Of a stretch of DNA of 64,000 nt, positions 42,629 to 51,895 are shown piece after piece; position 1 is the stretch's first letter; every line of letters begins with the position of its first letter. The stretch comes from Planctomycetota bacterium (lineage in GTDB: Bacteria; Planctomycetota; UBA1135; GCA-002686595). The notes under the pieces were generated by a model. It saw only the letters and a program-made list of their open reading frames with translations, searched no databases and was not told the origin of the DNA. The position numbers and the translations under genes were made by a program. Location of the stretch: NCBI GenBank assembly GCA_029259595.1, contig JAJDEW010000088.1, forward strand, positions 17,602-81,601. Direction: 5' to 3'.

Positions 42629-44296
42629 TCAACGAACGGCTCGACCCAGTTCGCGCTCGATCGCACGCGCCTGGCCGGGGAAGGGCGGCACGGCGGCGAG
42701 CGCGCGCTCGTAGGCCGCGCGGGCGGCAGCGGGGTCGCCGGCGGCGGCCTTGGCGCGCGCGAAGAGCAGGTGCAAGTGCGGATCGTCGGGGTTCTTGGCG
42801 AAGGCCGCGTCGAAGGTGGACCAGTCCTCGAAGCCTCCGGCCTCCACGGCCAGCTCCAGCTCTTTCAGCAGCGCGCGCTCGGCCTGCAGGCGCTCGTAGT
42901 CACCGTTCGCGAGCGCCTCGTCGGCCGGGATCGGCGGCGCGAAGGGCGTTCCGAAGTCCTCGAGACGGTAGGCGTCGAATTCGCCGAGCTGGTGGGGGCC
43001 GCGCGAGACCCAGAGAACGCCGCGCGTGACCTCGGCCACGACCGCATGGGTTGCGATCATCGGGTTGATCGTCGCGCGGTGACCGAGCGAGCGCGGAGCG
43101 CCGCCCGGACCGGAGCCATCGCGCAGGATGCGAACGGCCGTCGCGACGTCGAGCCGACCGCGCGCGGCCTCGCACAGCTCGGTCAGGCGTGCGTGGCGCG
43201 CGAGGCTCGTTCCTTCGCGCATGTAGGCCGCGTTGCCGGCATCCTCGGCGAAGTCCTCGCTCGTGAAGTGGTTCGTCTGGAGCAGGAGCCCCGTCGCCGG
43301 GCCACGGACCGCCGTAAGTCCGGGCGCCTTCTCGACGACGAGCGCCTCGCCCGTCTCGCCGTCCGCGACCAGGAACGAGTCGGCGACGAAGACCGGTGCG
43401 TCGCGGATGATGGCAACGGCCTGCTCGAGGTCGGAGGCGTACTGCAGGACCTCGCGCACGACGAGCGACACCGGGCGACCGATGTTCGATTGCCGCTCGG
43501 AATGCGCGCCGTTGATCGAGCAGTAGATCCGCTCGGCGTTCATGCCCGTGACCGCGCCGGCCATGCCGGGCCAGCTCACCGAGAGGAAGGCGTGGCCCGC
43601 ATCAGGCCGACAGGCCACGATCACCTTGTTGCGGTCGAAGTGTGCACCGCCCTCCCAGTCGAAGTTGCGCCCTGCCAGGAGCTCGCCCGTCGCCGACGCA
43701 CCGACGCCCGCCGCGAAGGCCGTGCAGCCGATCACGGGCTTGTCCCAGACCCAGTGCGAGATGTCGTGCGCCGCGTGGTAGTTCAGGACGCGGTGGTAGC
43801 GCGGCCCCAGGATCGGATAGGCGTCTTCCTGACGGCTGTGGGAGAGACCGAAGATCTCGAGCTGGTACTCCTGCGGCACGTAGTCGGGCAGGTTGCGGTT
43901 GTTGACCAACACCAGGAGGCCGAGGCCGAGGCGGACCGCCAACGACGGAAAGACCGCCTCGACCGTGTCCATCAGGCTCTTCTCCTGGATCGCCAGGAAC
44001 TCGCTCGTCAGCGCGGCGTTCGCATAGCCCAGCTCGAAGGGCGTTCCCTCGAGATAGAGCAACGAGCGACCGGGCGCCGGTCGGAACCAGGCTGCACCGA
44101 GCCGCGTCCGCCCGTCCGCATCTCGTACCGCTTCCAGCCCGACGATCGCCGGCTCGGACTCGAGCTCGGGCGGCTCGGCAAAGCAGAAGAAGAGCGCCCA
44201 GGCGATGAACCCGACACCCAGGGCCGACAGTCCACCCGTGACGTAGAGCATGCGCCGCAGCCAGCGCGGCAGCTTCCGAAGCCTCCGCAAGATCAT
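42629..44296 (-). CDS. C45-family (NTN hydrolase fold) autoproteolytic acyltransferase/hydrolase
   Basis: A 555-residue protein with an N-terminal membrane helix (about 17-38). The region VIGCTAFAAG holds Cys191, the presumed new N-terminal nucleophile after self-cleavage between Gly190 and Cys191, followed by AGRNFDWEGG as in acyl-CoA:isopenicillin N acyltransferase and its bacterial relatives. Later blocks (VTGMNAERIYCSINGAH, FVADSFLVADGETGEALVVE) fit the same family. A short C-terminal TPR-like helix pair (about 500-540) is extra. The enzyme would form or cleave an amide or ester bond on the outer face of the membrane. It is the last gene of a five-gene operon with a holo-ACP synthase. Confidence 0.75.
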   Translation of the reverse strand: MILRRLRKLPRWLRRMLYVTGGLSALGVGFIAWALFFCFAEPPELESEPAIVGLEAVRDADGRTRLGAAWFRPAPGRSLLYLEGTPFELGYANAALTSEFLAIQEKSLMDTVEAVFPSLAVRLGLGLLVLVNNRNLPDYVPQEYQLEIFGLSHSRQEDAYPILGPRYHRVLNYHAAHDISHWVWDKPVIGCTAFAAGVGASATGELLAGRNFDWEGGAHFDRNKVIVACRPDAGHAFLSVSWPGMAGAVTGMNAERIYCSINGAHSERQSNIGRPVSLVVREVLQYASDLEQAVAIIRDAPVFVADSFLVADGETGEALVVEKAPGLTAVRGPATGLLLQTNHFTSEDFAEDAGNAAYMREGTSLARHARLTELCEAARGRLDVATAVRILRDGSGPGGAPRSLGHRATINPMIATHAVVAEVTRGVLWVSRGPHQLGEFDAYRLEDFGTPFAPPIPADEALANGDYERLQAERALLKELELAVEAGGFEDWSTFDAAFAKNPDDPHLHLLFARAKAAAGDPAAARAAYERALAAVPPFPGQARAIERELGRAVR

Positions 44297-45924
44297 CGGT
44301 CCAGGCTACTCCACGCGGGGCCGCGGTCCTTCGTCCGGGTCGCTTCGATCGGAAGCACGCCGAGCGCCGGAAGGACCCCTGCGCTTCGCACGGGCTCGGG
44401 CAAGGGGGCCACGGTCGTCAAGACCACAGCAGCGCTCGTCGCGAAGTCCAGGCCACCGTGGGTCGAGCGCATGTCGATCCAGCGGTCCATGGCGGGGTCG
44501 CCGGCGCAATGGCCCGCGCGCAGGGTCACGAGCACGTCCGGCGTGTTGTCGACCAGACCGTGGAAGGCGTCGTGGATGCGGCGCAGGGCGTCGGGCCAGG
44601 CGTGCCGCCAGGTCGCCTCGAACCAGGCCCGATCGGACGCGAAGCCGTCGGCATCGAGCGCGCCCGCGGCCGCCAGGGCGGCGAGCGCAGGCTCGAGCGC
44701 GAGCACGTCCTTCGTCCGCGGCGTGTAGCGCAGGCGTCCGTCGCGCTCCTCGATCAGGGCCGCTCCGTCGCGATCGCGAACGAGCACGGCCTCGCCCTCG
44801 CGCGCCATCGTCAGCTCGACCTCGTCCCGGGTCAGGAGCACGTCGGCCACCTCGCGCGGCCGTGACGTGTGAACGGCGAAGAAGGTCACCAAGCCGTCGA
44901 TGTCGAGCACGACATCGCGTTCGACGTCACGGATCCGATCGCTCACGCGAAAGCCGGCCGCCGCGAGCACGGGTTCCATCCGGAAGTTCTCGGACGGGAC
45001 GAGGTTGTGGCCGTGATCGGAGACGATCGTGATGTCGATGGCCCCTTCGGTGTCGTGCAAGAGCTGCACGCACAAGGGCTCGAGCCGCGCGAGGCTCTCG
45101 TCCAGCCCGGCCTGACCGTGCCGGCTCAGCATGGCCGAGGTCGTCACGACGTAGGCCAGGGTCAAGTCGTCCGCGTCCGTATCGAAGGCCGCCTTCGCCG
45201 CCTGGAACTCGGCGTCGATCCAGCTCCGGGGCGCGAGGTACGACAGGCCGACGCGCAGGTAGCTCCCGAGGTGCACGTCGAGCAGGCGCTGCCAGGGATG
45301 CTCGTAGCCGCGCGCGCGGGCGCGGTAGCCGTCGTGCACGCGGTTCTGCGCGCGATCGTAGTAGCGTTCGATCATCCCCGGCTGACGCGGTGCGCCCAGA
45401 AGCGCGGCGAAGGTGACCTCGCTCAACGACGGAAAGGGCGGCAGGACGAGCTGCGGTGGATGAAACCACGGCCAGGCGCCCGCGGCATGACGCTGCGCGA
45501 CCTCGCGATAGGGCAGCGAGTCGACCAGGAGGACGAGGTGGCGGCGCGGGCCCTCGCGCGCATCGAGACGCACCGTGCGCTCGAACATGCCGTCCTCGTC
45601 CTCGTCCCAGGCCAGAGCGTCGACACGACCTTGTGCGCAGCCGAGCAACGCAAAGTCGGCGACGCCGTTTTGATCGACGTCGTAGTGACGTTCGTTCGCG
45701 GTGACGCACAGCGGTTCGGCCGGGAAGTCGAGGCGCTCGGACGGTGCGAGCCAGCCGGCCACGGCGGTGCAGGACGTCCCGGTGACGAGCCCGGTCAACA
45801 CGGCCAGGGCCGTGAGCCGGCGACGTCCGACGGCTGTCGAAGCGACGAAGAACGGGACGTGCCGCAACGGCGCTTGCGCGCGAAGGCGCGCTTCGCGGCC
45901 CCGCGCCCGCAGCACCGGCCTCAC
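44293..45924 (-). CDS. Alkaline phosphatase-superfamily hydrolase, secreted or membrane-bound
   Basis: A 543-residue protein with a basic N-terminus and a hydrophobic segment at about 37-60 that includes TGTSC, either a signal anchor or a weak lipobox. The catalytic part has LVLLVDSLPYRE (metal-binding Asp), FPSLSEVTFAALLG (Ser as likely nucleophile in the spot of the Thr/Ser of phosphodiesterases), TIVSDHGHNL (metal-binding Asp-His-His) and STHGGLD near the end (metal-binding His). This set is complete for a phosphodiesterase or phosphoglycerol transferase-like enzyme. The start may lie downstream of the annotated ATG. It shares a four-base overlap with both neighbours, so it works with the C45 protein and the holo-ACP synthase. 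Confidence 0.72.
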   Translation of the reverse strand: MRPVLRARGREARLRAQAPLRHVPFFVASTAVGRRRLTALAVLTGLVTGTSCTAVAGWLAPSERLDFPAEPLCVTANERHYDVDQNGVADFALLGCAQGRVDALAWDEDEDGMFERTVRLDAREGPRRHLVLLVDSLPYREVAQRHAAGAWPWFHPPQLVLPPFPSLSEVTFAALLGAPRQPGMIERYYDRAQNRVHDGYRARARGYEHPWQRLLDVHLGSYLRVGLSYLAPRSWIDAEFQAAKAAFDTDADDLTLAYVVTTSAMLSRHGQAGLDESLARLEPLCVQLLHDTEGAIDITIVSDHGHNLVPSENFRMEPVLAAAGFRVSDRIRDVERDVVLDIDGLVTFFAVHTSRPREVADVLLTRDEVELTMAREGEAVLVRDRDGAALIEERDGRLRYTPRTKDVLALEPALAALAAAGALDADGFASDRAWFEATWRHAWPDALRRIHDAFHGLVDNTPDVLVTLRAGHCAGDPAMDRWIDMRSTHGGLDFATSAAVVLTTVAPLPEPVRSAGVLPALGVLPIEATRTKDRGPAWSSLDR

Positions 45925-46448
45925 TTCGTCTGCCGTCGCCCGACGACGAAGGCCAGCGCCAGATCCGCGTCGTGGGTCAGCGAGAGTGAGAAGTTGTAGA
46001 TGCCCTTCTCGCCCGCCAGCGCGGCCGCGCGACCGTGCAGGACGAGCCTCGGAGCACCGGACTCCTCCGTCACGACCTCGACGTCCTTCCAGTCGATCTC
46101 GCCGATGCCCGTGCCCAACGCCTTGGACACCGCCTCCTTCGCGGCGAAGCGCGCCGCCAGGCGCTCGGGCCGCCCGGCGGCCCGCTCGAGCTCCGCTGGT
46201 CGAAAGACGCGGTCGAGGAAGTCGGCTCCGCGACGATCGAGAACGCCGGTGAAGCGCTCGATCCCGATGATGTCGATGCCGACTGCGAGGTACTCGCCGT
46301 CGGGCGAGTGGTTCAACGCGTTCATCGCGCTCGCTTCGAGCCGCGCCCGCAGGCCGGCTTCGATCCCACGACGCATGCCATCGATATCCGACTGACCGAA
46401 GTCGGACTCGTTGCCCTGATCATGTTCCATGGATTCCTCAGGCTTCAT
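45921..46448 (-). CDS. acpS: Holo-[acyl-carrier-protein] synthase with N-terminal extension
   Basis: A 175-residue 4'-phosphopantetheinyl transferase of the AcpS type. VGIDIIGIERF (Asp59) and RFAAKEAVSKALGTG (Glu105) are the two magnesium-binding signatures, and LSLTHDADLALAFVV closes the fold. It moves phosphopantetheine from CoA to the conserved Ser of an ACP. The core begins around residue 55; the preceding helical extension is unusual (AcpS is typically about 125 residues), though translation could also begin at Met42. It overlaps both neighbours (by 4 and 11 bases). It could activate the two ACPs of the polyene blocks or be the cell's general AcpS; the sequence alone does not decide. Confidence 0.88.
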   Translation of the reverse strand: MKPEESMEHDQGNESDFGQSDIDGMRRGIEAGLRARLEASAMNALNHSPDGEYLAVGIDIIGIERFTGVLDRRGADFLDRVFRPAELERAAGRPERLAARFAAKEAVSKALGTGIGEIDWKDVEVVTEESGAPRLVLHGRAAALAGEKGIYNFSLSLTHDADLALAFVVGRRQTK

Positions 46449-47832
46449 CTAGCTCTAGGGTTTCGAGACCTTGGAGAACCGTCGGAAGCAATTCGGACAC
46501 GGTTGGATGAATGTGAACGCCGCGCGAGATCACGGTGTAGGGCGCATCGGCGGCCATGACGGCGAGCAGCACGTGCACGACCTCGTCCCCGCCGATACCG
46601 AAGACCGTCGCGCCCAGGATCCGCTTCGAGGCCGCATCGACCAGGACCTCGAGGAAGCCGTCGGTTTCGCTGCGCTCCTTGGCGCGCCCGACCTTCGCCA
46701 TCGGACGACGACCCACGAGGACCTTCCGTCCGGAGCGCCGCGCCTCGTCCTTCGTCACCCCGATCCGCCCGAGCGGCGGGTCGACGTAGAGCGCGTAGCA
46801 CGGGATGCGGTCGCTGACCTTGCGCGGATCGTCGTCGAAGAGGTTCGCGGCCACGATCTCGAAGTCGTTGTACGACGTATGCGTGAAGGCGCCCTTGCCG
46901 TTGCAGTCGCCCAGGGCCCAGATTCCGTCAGCCGTGGTGCGCAGCGTGTCGTCGACCGCGATGAAGCCTCGCTCGTCCGTTTCGACGCCGGCCGCCTCCA
47001 GCCCGAGCGCATCCGTGTTGGGCACACGGCCGACCGCGAGCAGGAGGTGCGAGCCTTCGATCTCCGGCGTGCCCTCCGCACACTCGACCCCGACGACGAC
47101 GCCGCCCCTCTCGCCGCGTCGCACGCGCGTGCAGGTGGCCTCGCAACGCACGTCGATGCCCTCCTTCTCGAGGAGTTCGCGCGCGACTTCGGAGACCTCG
47201 ACGTCCTCGTGCGCGATCAGGCGTGGTCCGCGCTGCACGATCGTGACGCGGCTGCCGAAGCGGCGGAACATCTGTCCGAACTCGAGCCCGATGTAGCTGC
47301 CGCCGACGATGACCAGGTGTTCCGGGAGTCGGTCGAGCTGAAGCAGGCTCGAATTCGTGAGCGCCTCGATCTCGTCGAGCCCGGGCAGCTCAGGAGTGCG
47401 CGCGCGACCGCCGACGTTCAGGAAGATCTGCGGTGCCTCGTAGAGCTCACCGTTGGCGCGTACCGTCCGGGCCGACTCGAGCTGCGCGTGGCCGCGCACG
47501 AGATCGACGCCCTCCATCCCCTCGAGCCACTTCGTGACGCCTTCGTTCGACTCGCCGGAGATCGAGCGCATGCGCGCGGTCACCGCCCGGAAGTCGACGC
47601 CGACCTCGCCCCCCACGACCACTCCGAAGTCCGCCGCGCGGCGCGCCATGTGAGCGACGCGCGCGCTGGCAACCAGCGTCTTGGTCGGGATGCAGCCCGT
47701 GTTGACGCACGTCCCGCCGACGGCTCCGCGCTCGAGGATGGCGACGCGCTTGCCCTGCTCGTGGAAGCGTCCAGCGAGCGGCGGGCCGGCCTGGCCGGTT
47801 CCGATGATGATGGCGTCGTAACGACGGGTCAT
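46438..47832 (-). CDS. Pyridine nucleotide-disulfide oxidoreductase (mercuric reductase/dihydrolipoyl dehydrogenase-like)
   Basis: A 464-residue flavoenzyme. AIIIGTGQAGPPLA is the FAD fold, GGTCVNTGCIPTK (Cys42 and Cys47) the redox disulfide, VIVGGSYIGLEFG the NAD(P) fold, ALGDCNG the second FAD contact and HPTVSELLP the His-Glu pair of the dimer partner. The extra Cys pair of mercuric reductase at the C-terminus is absent and no lipoyl partner genes are near, so the substrate is open; the family includes many uncharacterised reductases. The ATG at 47832 lies one base after the aminotransferase stop, better than the ATG at 47853 that would overlap it. Confidence 0.85.
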   Translation of the reverse strand: MTRRYDAIIIGTGQAGPPLAGRFHEQGKRVAILERGAVGGTCVNTGCIPTKTLVASARVAHMARRAADFGVVVGGEVGVDFRAVTARMRSISGESNEGVTKWLEGMEGVDLVRGHAQLESARTVRANGELYEAPQIFLNVGGRARTPELPGLDEIEALTNSSLLQLDRLPEHLVIVGGSYIGLEFGQMFRRFGSRVTIVQRGPRLIAHEDVEVSEVARELLEKEGIDVRCEATCTRVRRGERGGVVVGVECAEGTPEIEGSHLLLAVGRVPNTDALGLEAAGVETDERGFIAVDDTLRTTADGIWALGDCNGKGAFTHTSYNDFEIVAANLFDDDPRKVSDRIPCYALYVDPPLGRIGVTKDEARRSGRKVLVGRRPMAKVGRAKERSETDGFLEVLVDAASKRILGATVFGIGGDEVVHVLLAVMAADAPYTVISRGVHIHPTVSELLPTVLQGLETLELDEA

Positions 47833-47833
47833 G

Positions 47834-49045
47834 TCAAGCGCGAGCCAAGGCACCCGGCAGGGCGCGACACAGTCGTTCGTAGTCGTCGAGGGTGTTGTAG
47901 GCTTGGGCCGAGACCCGCAGGAGACGCTCCGGCGGCTGCGGCCACGTGAAGACGGGCACCTCGATGTGATGCGCCGTGAACAGCTCGTCCTGCAGCGGGT
48001 CGACGCGGAAGGCCGACGGCGGCTCGTCCGTCCGGGCGGCCGGCGGCAGCAGCACCGTCGCGAGGCTCCCGATCATCGCTTCCGGCGCCGGCGGCTCGAG
48101 CCCGAGCGTCTCGCACAGGAGGCGGCGCGCACCGAGGACCAGCGCTCGGTTGCGCATGCGCAGCTCGGACCAACCGCCCGGGTAGAGCCCGCCCAGGAAC
48201 TCGAGCGCGGTCGGGATGCAGAACCACGCCGTCGGGTCGTCCGTCCCCGTCCAGTCGAACTCGAGCTGGAAACGCGAGCGCCCGCCCGCTTCCAGCGGCG
48301 CGTTGGCGCCGTGGCTGATGACCGCCGGCCGCAACCCCGCCTGGAGCTCGGACCGCACGTACAGGAACGCGGCCCCCTTGGGCGTGCACATCCACTTGTG
48401 TGCGTTCCCGGTGTAGTAGGCCGGGTCGAGCGCGTCGAGCTCGAGCGCCAGCATCCCCGGGGCGTGGGCGCCGTCGACCAGCGTCTCGACGCCGCGCTCT
48501 CGCAGCAGCGGAATCAGTCGCTCGATCGGAAAGACCAGCCCGGTGGGGCTCGTGACGTGATCGATCAGGGCCAGCCGCGTGCGGTCCGTGACTCGCTCGA
48601 GCACCGCCTCGACGACGTCGTCGGGGCTCGCGATCGGAAAGGGCACCTCGGCCACGACCGCCCGCGCGCCCGCGCGCTCTGCCACGTAGTCGACCGCGTT
48701 CTTGCAGGCGTTGTAGCCGTGATTCGTGACGAGCAGCTCGTCGCCCGGCGCGAACGTGAGCGACCGCAGGATGGCGTTGACGCCGGTCGTGGCATTCGCG
48801 ACCGGCACGACGTTCGCGGGCGTCGCCCCCAAGAAACGCGCCAGCTCCTCCCGGACGTCGTCCAGGAGACCCTGGGCCTGGCGCGCGAGAAACAGCACCG
48901 GCTCGCGCTCGATGCGGGCGCGCAGCTCACGCTGGTGCTCGAGCACGAACGTCGGACAAGCGCCGAACGAGCCGTGATTCAAGAAGGTGATCTCGGGATC
49001 GAGCGTCCAGTGCGAGCGAAGAGCGGGCGTCCTTTCGATCGGCAT
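47834..49045 (-). CDS. Class V aminotransferase (isopenicillin-N epimerase/cysteine desulfurase-like), PLP enzyme
   Basis: A 403-residue PLP enzyme. LNHGSFGACPTFV opens the fold as in isopenicillin N epimerase-like proteins; ATTGVN binds the phosphate, VDGAHAPGM carries the Asp that pairs with the PLP nitrogen, and YTGNAHKWMCTPKG contains the Schiff-base Lys217. The epimerase-like subgroup is known for amino acid epimerisation or C-S lyase reactions. As first gene of the operon with the C45 acyltransferase-like enzyme it is notable that relatives of both (epimerase and acyltransferase) occur in fungal penicillin synthesis, although the resemblance is only at family level. No NRPS is present. 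Confidence 0.85.
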   Translation of the reverse strand: MPIERTPALRSHWTLDPEITFLNHGSFGACPTFVLEHQRELRARIEREPVLFLARQAQGLLDDVREELARFLGATPANVVPVANATTGVNAILRSLTFAPGDELLVTNHGYNACKNAVDYVAERAGARAVVAEVPFPIASPDDVVEAVLERVTDRTRLALIDHVTSPTGLVFPIERLIPLLRERGVETLVDGAHAPGMLALELDALDPAYYTGNAHKWMCTPKGAAFLYVRSELQAGLRPAVISHGANAPLEAGGRSRFQLEFDWTGTDDPTAWFCIPTALEFLGGLYPGGWSELRMRNRALVLGARRLLCETLGLEPPAPEAMIGSLATVLLPPAARTDEPPSAFRVDPLQDELFTAHHIEVPVFTWPQPPERLLRVSAQAYNTLDDYERLCRALPGALARA

Positions 49046-49350
49046 CTCCCGGATGCTAGCGAACGCAGCAAGGCCGGTCCCGTCTCGAACGCGTTCCGGC
49101 GCGGGCGCTCGATCCGCGCACCTCGGCTACCCCGCTGCGATCGGCGTCCCGTTTCCGAGTCGAGCGCTTCTCTCGATTGGGTCGGCAACTGTTCGGAAGC
49201 GGCGCGCGCAGCGCTGGGAGGTCGCAGCCCGAGGTCCCCGGGCCCCCCATCTGCCAAGACTCGGCCGGGCTCCGTGGACGGACCGATCGGAATAGGCCAC
49301 GCTGCGCGCGCGGGCACGGGACCCTGCAACAGCCCACGGGCACCGACATC
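49046..49350. other. Divergent intergenic region, no gene seen
   Basis: 305 bases between the start of the aminotransferase (minus) and of the PEP mutase-like gene (plus). No coding frame, RNA or clear promoter pair was seen. It must hold the promoter of the five-gene operon and that of the plus-strand gene. Confidence 0.5.
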
Positions 49351-50223
49351 ATGAAGCGCGAACAAGCACGTCAGGCCCAGGCCTTCCGCGATCTCCACCA
49401 GGCGAAGGCACCTCTCGTCTTGCCGAATGCCTGGGACGTGGCCAGCGCACGCATCTTCGAGGCCTCCGGCGCCACGGCGATCGGGACGACGAGCATGGGC
49501 ATCGCCGCTTCGCTGGGGCTCGCCGACGGCCAGGCGATCGCCTTCGACGTCATGCTGGCGGCTGTCGCGCGCATCGTGGCCGCGGTCGACGTCCCGGTCT
49601 CAGCGGATCTCGAAGCCGGCTACGGGAACTCAACCGAGGAGATCGCCGCGCGCGTCGAGCGCGCTCTCGAGACCGGGCTCGTCGGCCTGAACTTCGAGGA
49701 CGGCACCGGCGATCCCGAGCACCCCCTGGTGCCCACCGAGCTCCAGGCCGAGCGCCTGGCCGCGATCCGCGCCTGTGCCGACGCCCACGACCTGCCGCTC
49801 GTCGTCAACGCGCGCACGGACGTCGTCCTCGCCAGGGTCGGCCCGCGCGAAGCCCGGCTCGAGGCTTCGATCGCTCGTGGCAACGCCTACTTCGCGGCGG
49901 GGGCGGACTGCGTCTTCGTCCCCGGCGGTCTCGAACGCGAGGAGATCGCCACGTTGGTCCAGGGCTTGAACGGGCCGCTCAACGTCGTCGCGAACCCCGC
50001 CCTGTCCGTCCCGATCGTCCCGCCCGTGGACGAGCTCGCCAAGCTCGGCGTCGCCCGCGTCTCGATCGGCTCGGGCGCCATGCGCACGACCCTCTCGGTC
50101 ATCCAGCGCATCGCGCGCGAGCTCTTGGGCACAGGCACGTACGAACTCATGCGGCAGGAGCTCGCGCGCGATGGCGCGCCTCAGGCCTACCGCGCGGCCA
50201 TCGGCGAAGGCCGCCCGCTCTGA
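49351..50223 (+). CDS. Isocitrate lyase/PEP mutase family enzyme
   Basis: A 290-residue TIM-barrel enzyme. LPNAWDVASARIFEASGATAIGTTS is the opening strand region, VSADLEAGYGN the metal-binding loop (Asp, Glu), NFEDGTGDPEHPLVP the next conserved loop and LVVNARTDVVLA the following strand. This wording is typical of the large carboxyphosphonoenolpyruvate phosphonomutase-like subgroup; the KKCGH-like catalytic loop of isocitrate lyase itself is absent. A C-C or P-C lyase activity on a small alpha-keto or hydroxy acid is expected, the substrate is unknown. ATG at 49351 follows GACATC with no strong ribosome binding site. The transporter gene follows after 134 bases. Confidence 0.85.
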   Translation: MKREQARQAQAFRDLHQAKAPLVLPNAWDVASARIFEASGATAIGTTSMGIAASLGLADGQAIAFDVMLAAVARIVAAVDVPVSADLEAGYGNSTEEIAARVERALETGLVGLNFEDGTGDPEHPLVPTELQAERLAAIRACADAHDLPLVVNARTDVVLARVGPREARLEASIARGNAYFAAGADCVFVPGGLEREEIATLVQGLNGPLNVVANPALSVPIVPPVDELAKLGVARVSIGSGAMRTTLSVIQRIARELLGTGTYELMRQELARDGAPQAYRAAIGEGRPL

Positions 50224-50357
50224 CGCGACCGGGGACGTGGGGCGGAACGCGTGGCCGCCGGGCCCGTCACGCTCTCGCTCCTCGCACCGCTTGCGTCAGG
50301 TCGGACGGACGCTCCTTTCGTACGCTCTTGCGCCCGGGCCCGCCCGGACGATTTCCC

Positions 50358-51245
50358 GTGCGCCCCTCCGCCCTCTTCGTCACGTGTACGACGCTCGTGA
50401 CCCTGATCGCCTTCGCCGGCAACTCCGTTCTGTGCCGACTGGCGCTGGTCGACGGCGCGATCGATCCCGCGAGCTTCACGGCCGTGCGGGTCGCGAGCGG
50501 CGCGGCGGCGCTCGGACTGCTCGTGCGCGCGACGCCTTCGGCAAAGGTCCGCCCGGCGACGCTCGGATCGCACCTGCCGGCGGCCCTGGCCCTGTTCGCG
50601 TACGCGCTCTGCTTCTCGCTCGCCTACGTGACGCTCGACGCCGGAACGGGCGCGCTGCTGCTCTTCGGCGCCGTGCAGGTCACGATGATCGGGGTCGGAC
50701 TGGGACGCGGCGAGCGCCTGTCGCCGCGCCAAGGCCTGGGGTTCGCCGTGGCCCTGGTCGGGGTCTTGGTGCTGCTCCTGCCGGGCGTGACGCGACCGCA
50801 TCCCCTCGGTGCGCTGCTCATGATCGGAGCGGGCTCGGCCTGGGGCCTCTACTCGCTGCTCGGTCGCGGCGTCGCCGCGCCCACGCGTCACACCGCCCGC
50901 AACTTCGCCCTGGCGACTCCGTTCGCCGGCGTCGCCTTCGCCTTGTCCTGGGCGGGTGGCGAGGCCGTGGCTTCGACGCGTGGCGTGCTCCTCGCGCTCG
51001 GCTCGGGAGCGGTGACCTCGGGGCTCGGCTATTCGCTCTGGTACGCGGCGCTGCGCGGACACTCCCGCACGAGCGCCTCGATCGTGCAGCTCGCCGTGCC
51101 CGTTCTGGCCGCCCTGGTGGGAGCGCTCGTGCTCGACGAGGCGGTGACGACGCGGCTGCTCGGTGCAGGTGGCCTGACCCTGGCGGGCATCGCCTGCGCG
51201 AGCGTGCCGGGGCGTCCGGGAACCCGGAACCGCTCGCCCGAATGA
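50358..51245 (+). CDS. EamA/DMT-family membrane transporter
   Basis: A 295-residue protein with ten hydrophobic helices in two five-helix halves, the EamA arrangement; the second half starts near 148 with LGALLMIGAGSAWGLYSLLGR and ends with VPVLAALVGALVLDEAV, a strongly conserved EamA region. It would export a small metabolite or take one up; the substrate cannot be told. GTG at 50358 is chosen because the preceding residues (from TTG 50328) are Pro/Gly-rich and not membrane-like. Confidence 0.85.
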   Translation: MRPSALFVTCTTLVTLIAFAGNSVLCRLALVDGAIDPASFTAVRVASGAAALGLLVRATPSAKVRPATLGSHLPAALALFAYALCFSLAYVTLDAGTGALLLFGAVQVTMIGVGLGRGERLSPRQGLGFAVALVGVLVLLLPGVTRPHPLGALLMIGAGSAWGLYSLLGRGVAAPTRHTARNFALATPFAGVAFALSWAGGEAVASTRGVLLALGSGAVTSGLGYSLWYAALRGHSRTSASIVQLAVPVLAALVGALVLDEAVTTRLLGAGGLTLAGIACASVPGRPGTRNRSPE

Positions 51246-51334
51246 ACGCGGCGGCGCCGCGCCCGCGTGGCGAGCCGCGAGCCGCGGCGCCGCTTCCGAC
51301 CGGGCCGCAGGGGATCTGGTACGCTCCGCGCCGC

Positions 51335-51895
51335 ATGTCCAGAACCACCCGCTTGCTCGAGGAAGCCCGCGGCGGCGACAAGAGCGCCCGCGAGGCCCTC
51401 TTCGGACGGCACCGCGGACGACTCTCGACCTTCCTGCGCGTGACCATGAGCGCCGCGCTCGCGCGCCGCGTGCCACCGGAGGACATCCTGCAGGAGACCC
51501 TGCTGGAGGCGGCCCGCAAGCTCGACGGCTTCGAACACCAGGGCACGGGCTCCTTCTATCGGTGGTTGGTCGGGATCGCGCGCTTCAAGGCGAGCGAGGC
51601 GCAGCGGGCCCAGGGGGCGCGCAAGCGGGCGCTCGAGACACCGCTCGAGGAAGATCCGCTGCACGACCGCACGGGCGTCAGCAGCGTCGCGGCGCGGGCC
51701 GAGCGCGCGGACCTCCTGCGGGAAGCGCTCGAGCGTTTGCCCGCGGCCCAGGGCGCGGCCATCCGCCTGCGCTACCTCGAGGGCCGCAGCACGCGGGAAA
51801 CGGCCGAGGCCCTGGAGAAGACGGAGGCGGCGGTGAAGATGCTCGTGTCGCGCGCTTTCGCGACCTTGGCGACGCACCTGAGCCCACCAGGCTGA
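51335..51895 (+). CDS. ECF sigma factor paired with a Ser/Thr kinase
   Basis: A 186-residue sigma factor. Region 2 (about 20-90) has FGRHRGRLSTFLRVTMS and PEDILQETLLEAARKLDGF; region 4 (about 125-180) has LPAAQGAAIRLRYLEGRSTRETAEALEKTEAAVKMLVSRA as helix-turn-helix. It starts at ATG 51335. The kinase gene begins 76 bases downstream. It is less similar to the ECF factor at 39714 than expected for a recent duplication, so the two ECF/kinase modules are probably independent. Confidence 0.87.
   Translation: MSRTTRLLEEARGGDKSAREALFGRHRGRLSTFLRVTMSAALARRVPPEDILQETLLEAARKLDGFEHQGTGSFYRWLVGIARFKASEAQRAQGARKRALETPLEEDPLHDRTGVSSVAARAERADLLREALERLPAAQGAAIRLRYLEGRSTRETAEALEKTEAAVKMLVSRAFATLATHLSPPG

Noticed and set aside
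47834..49045. Beta-lactam antibiotic biosynthesis
   Set aside because: The aminotransferase and C45 enzyme resemble penicillin-pathway families only at family level; no NRPS or isopenicillin N synthase gene is present.
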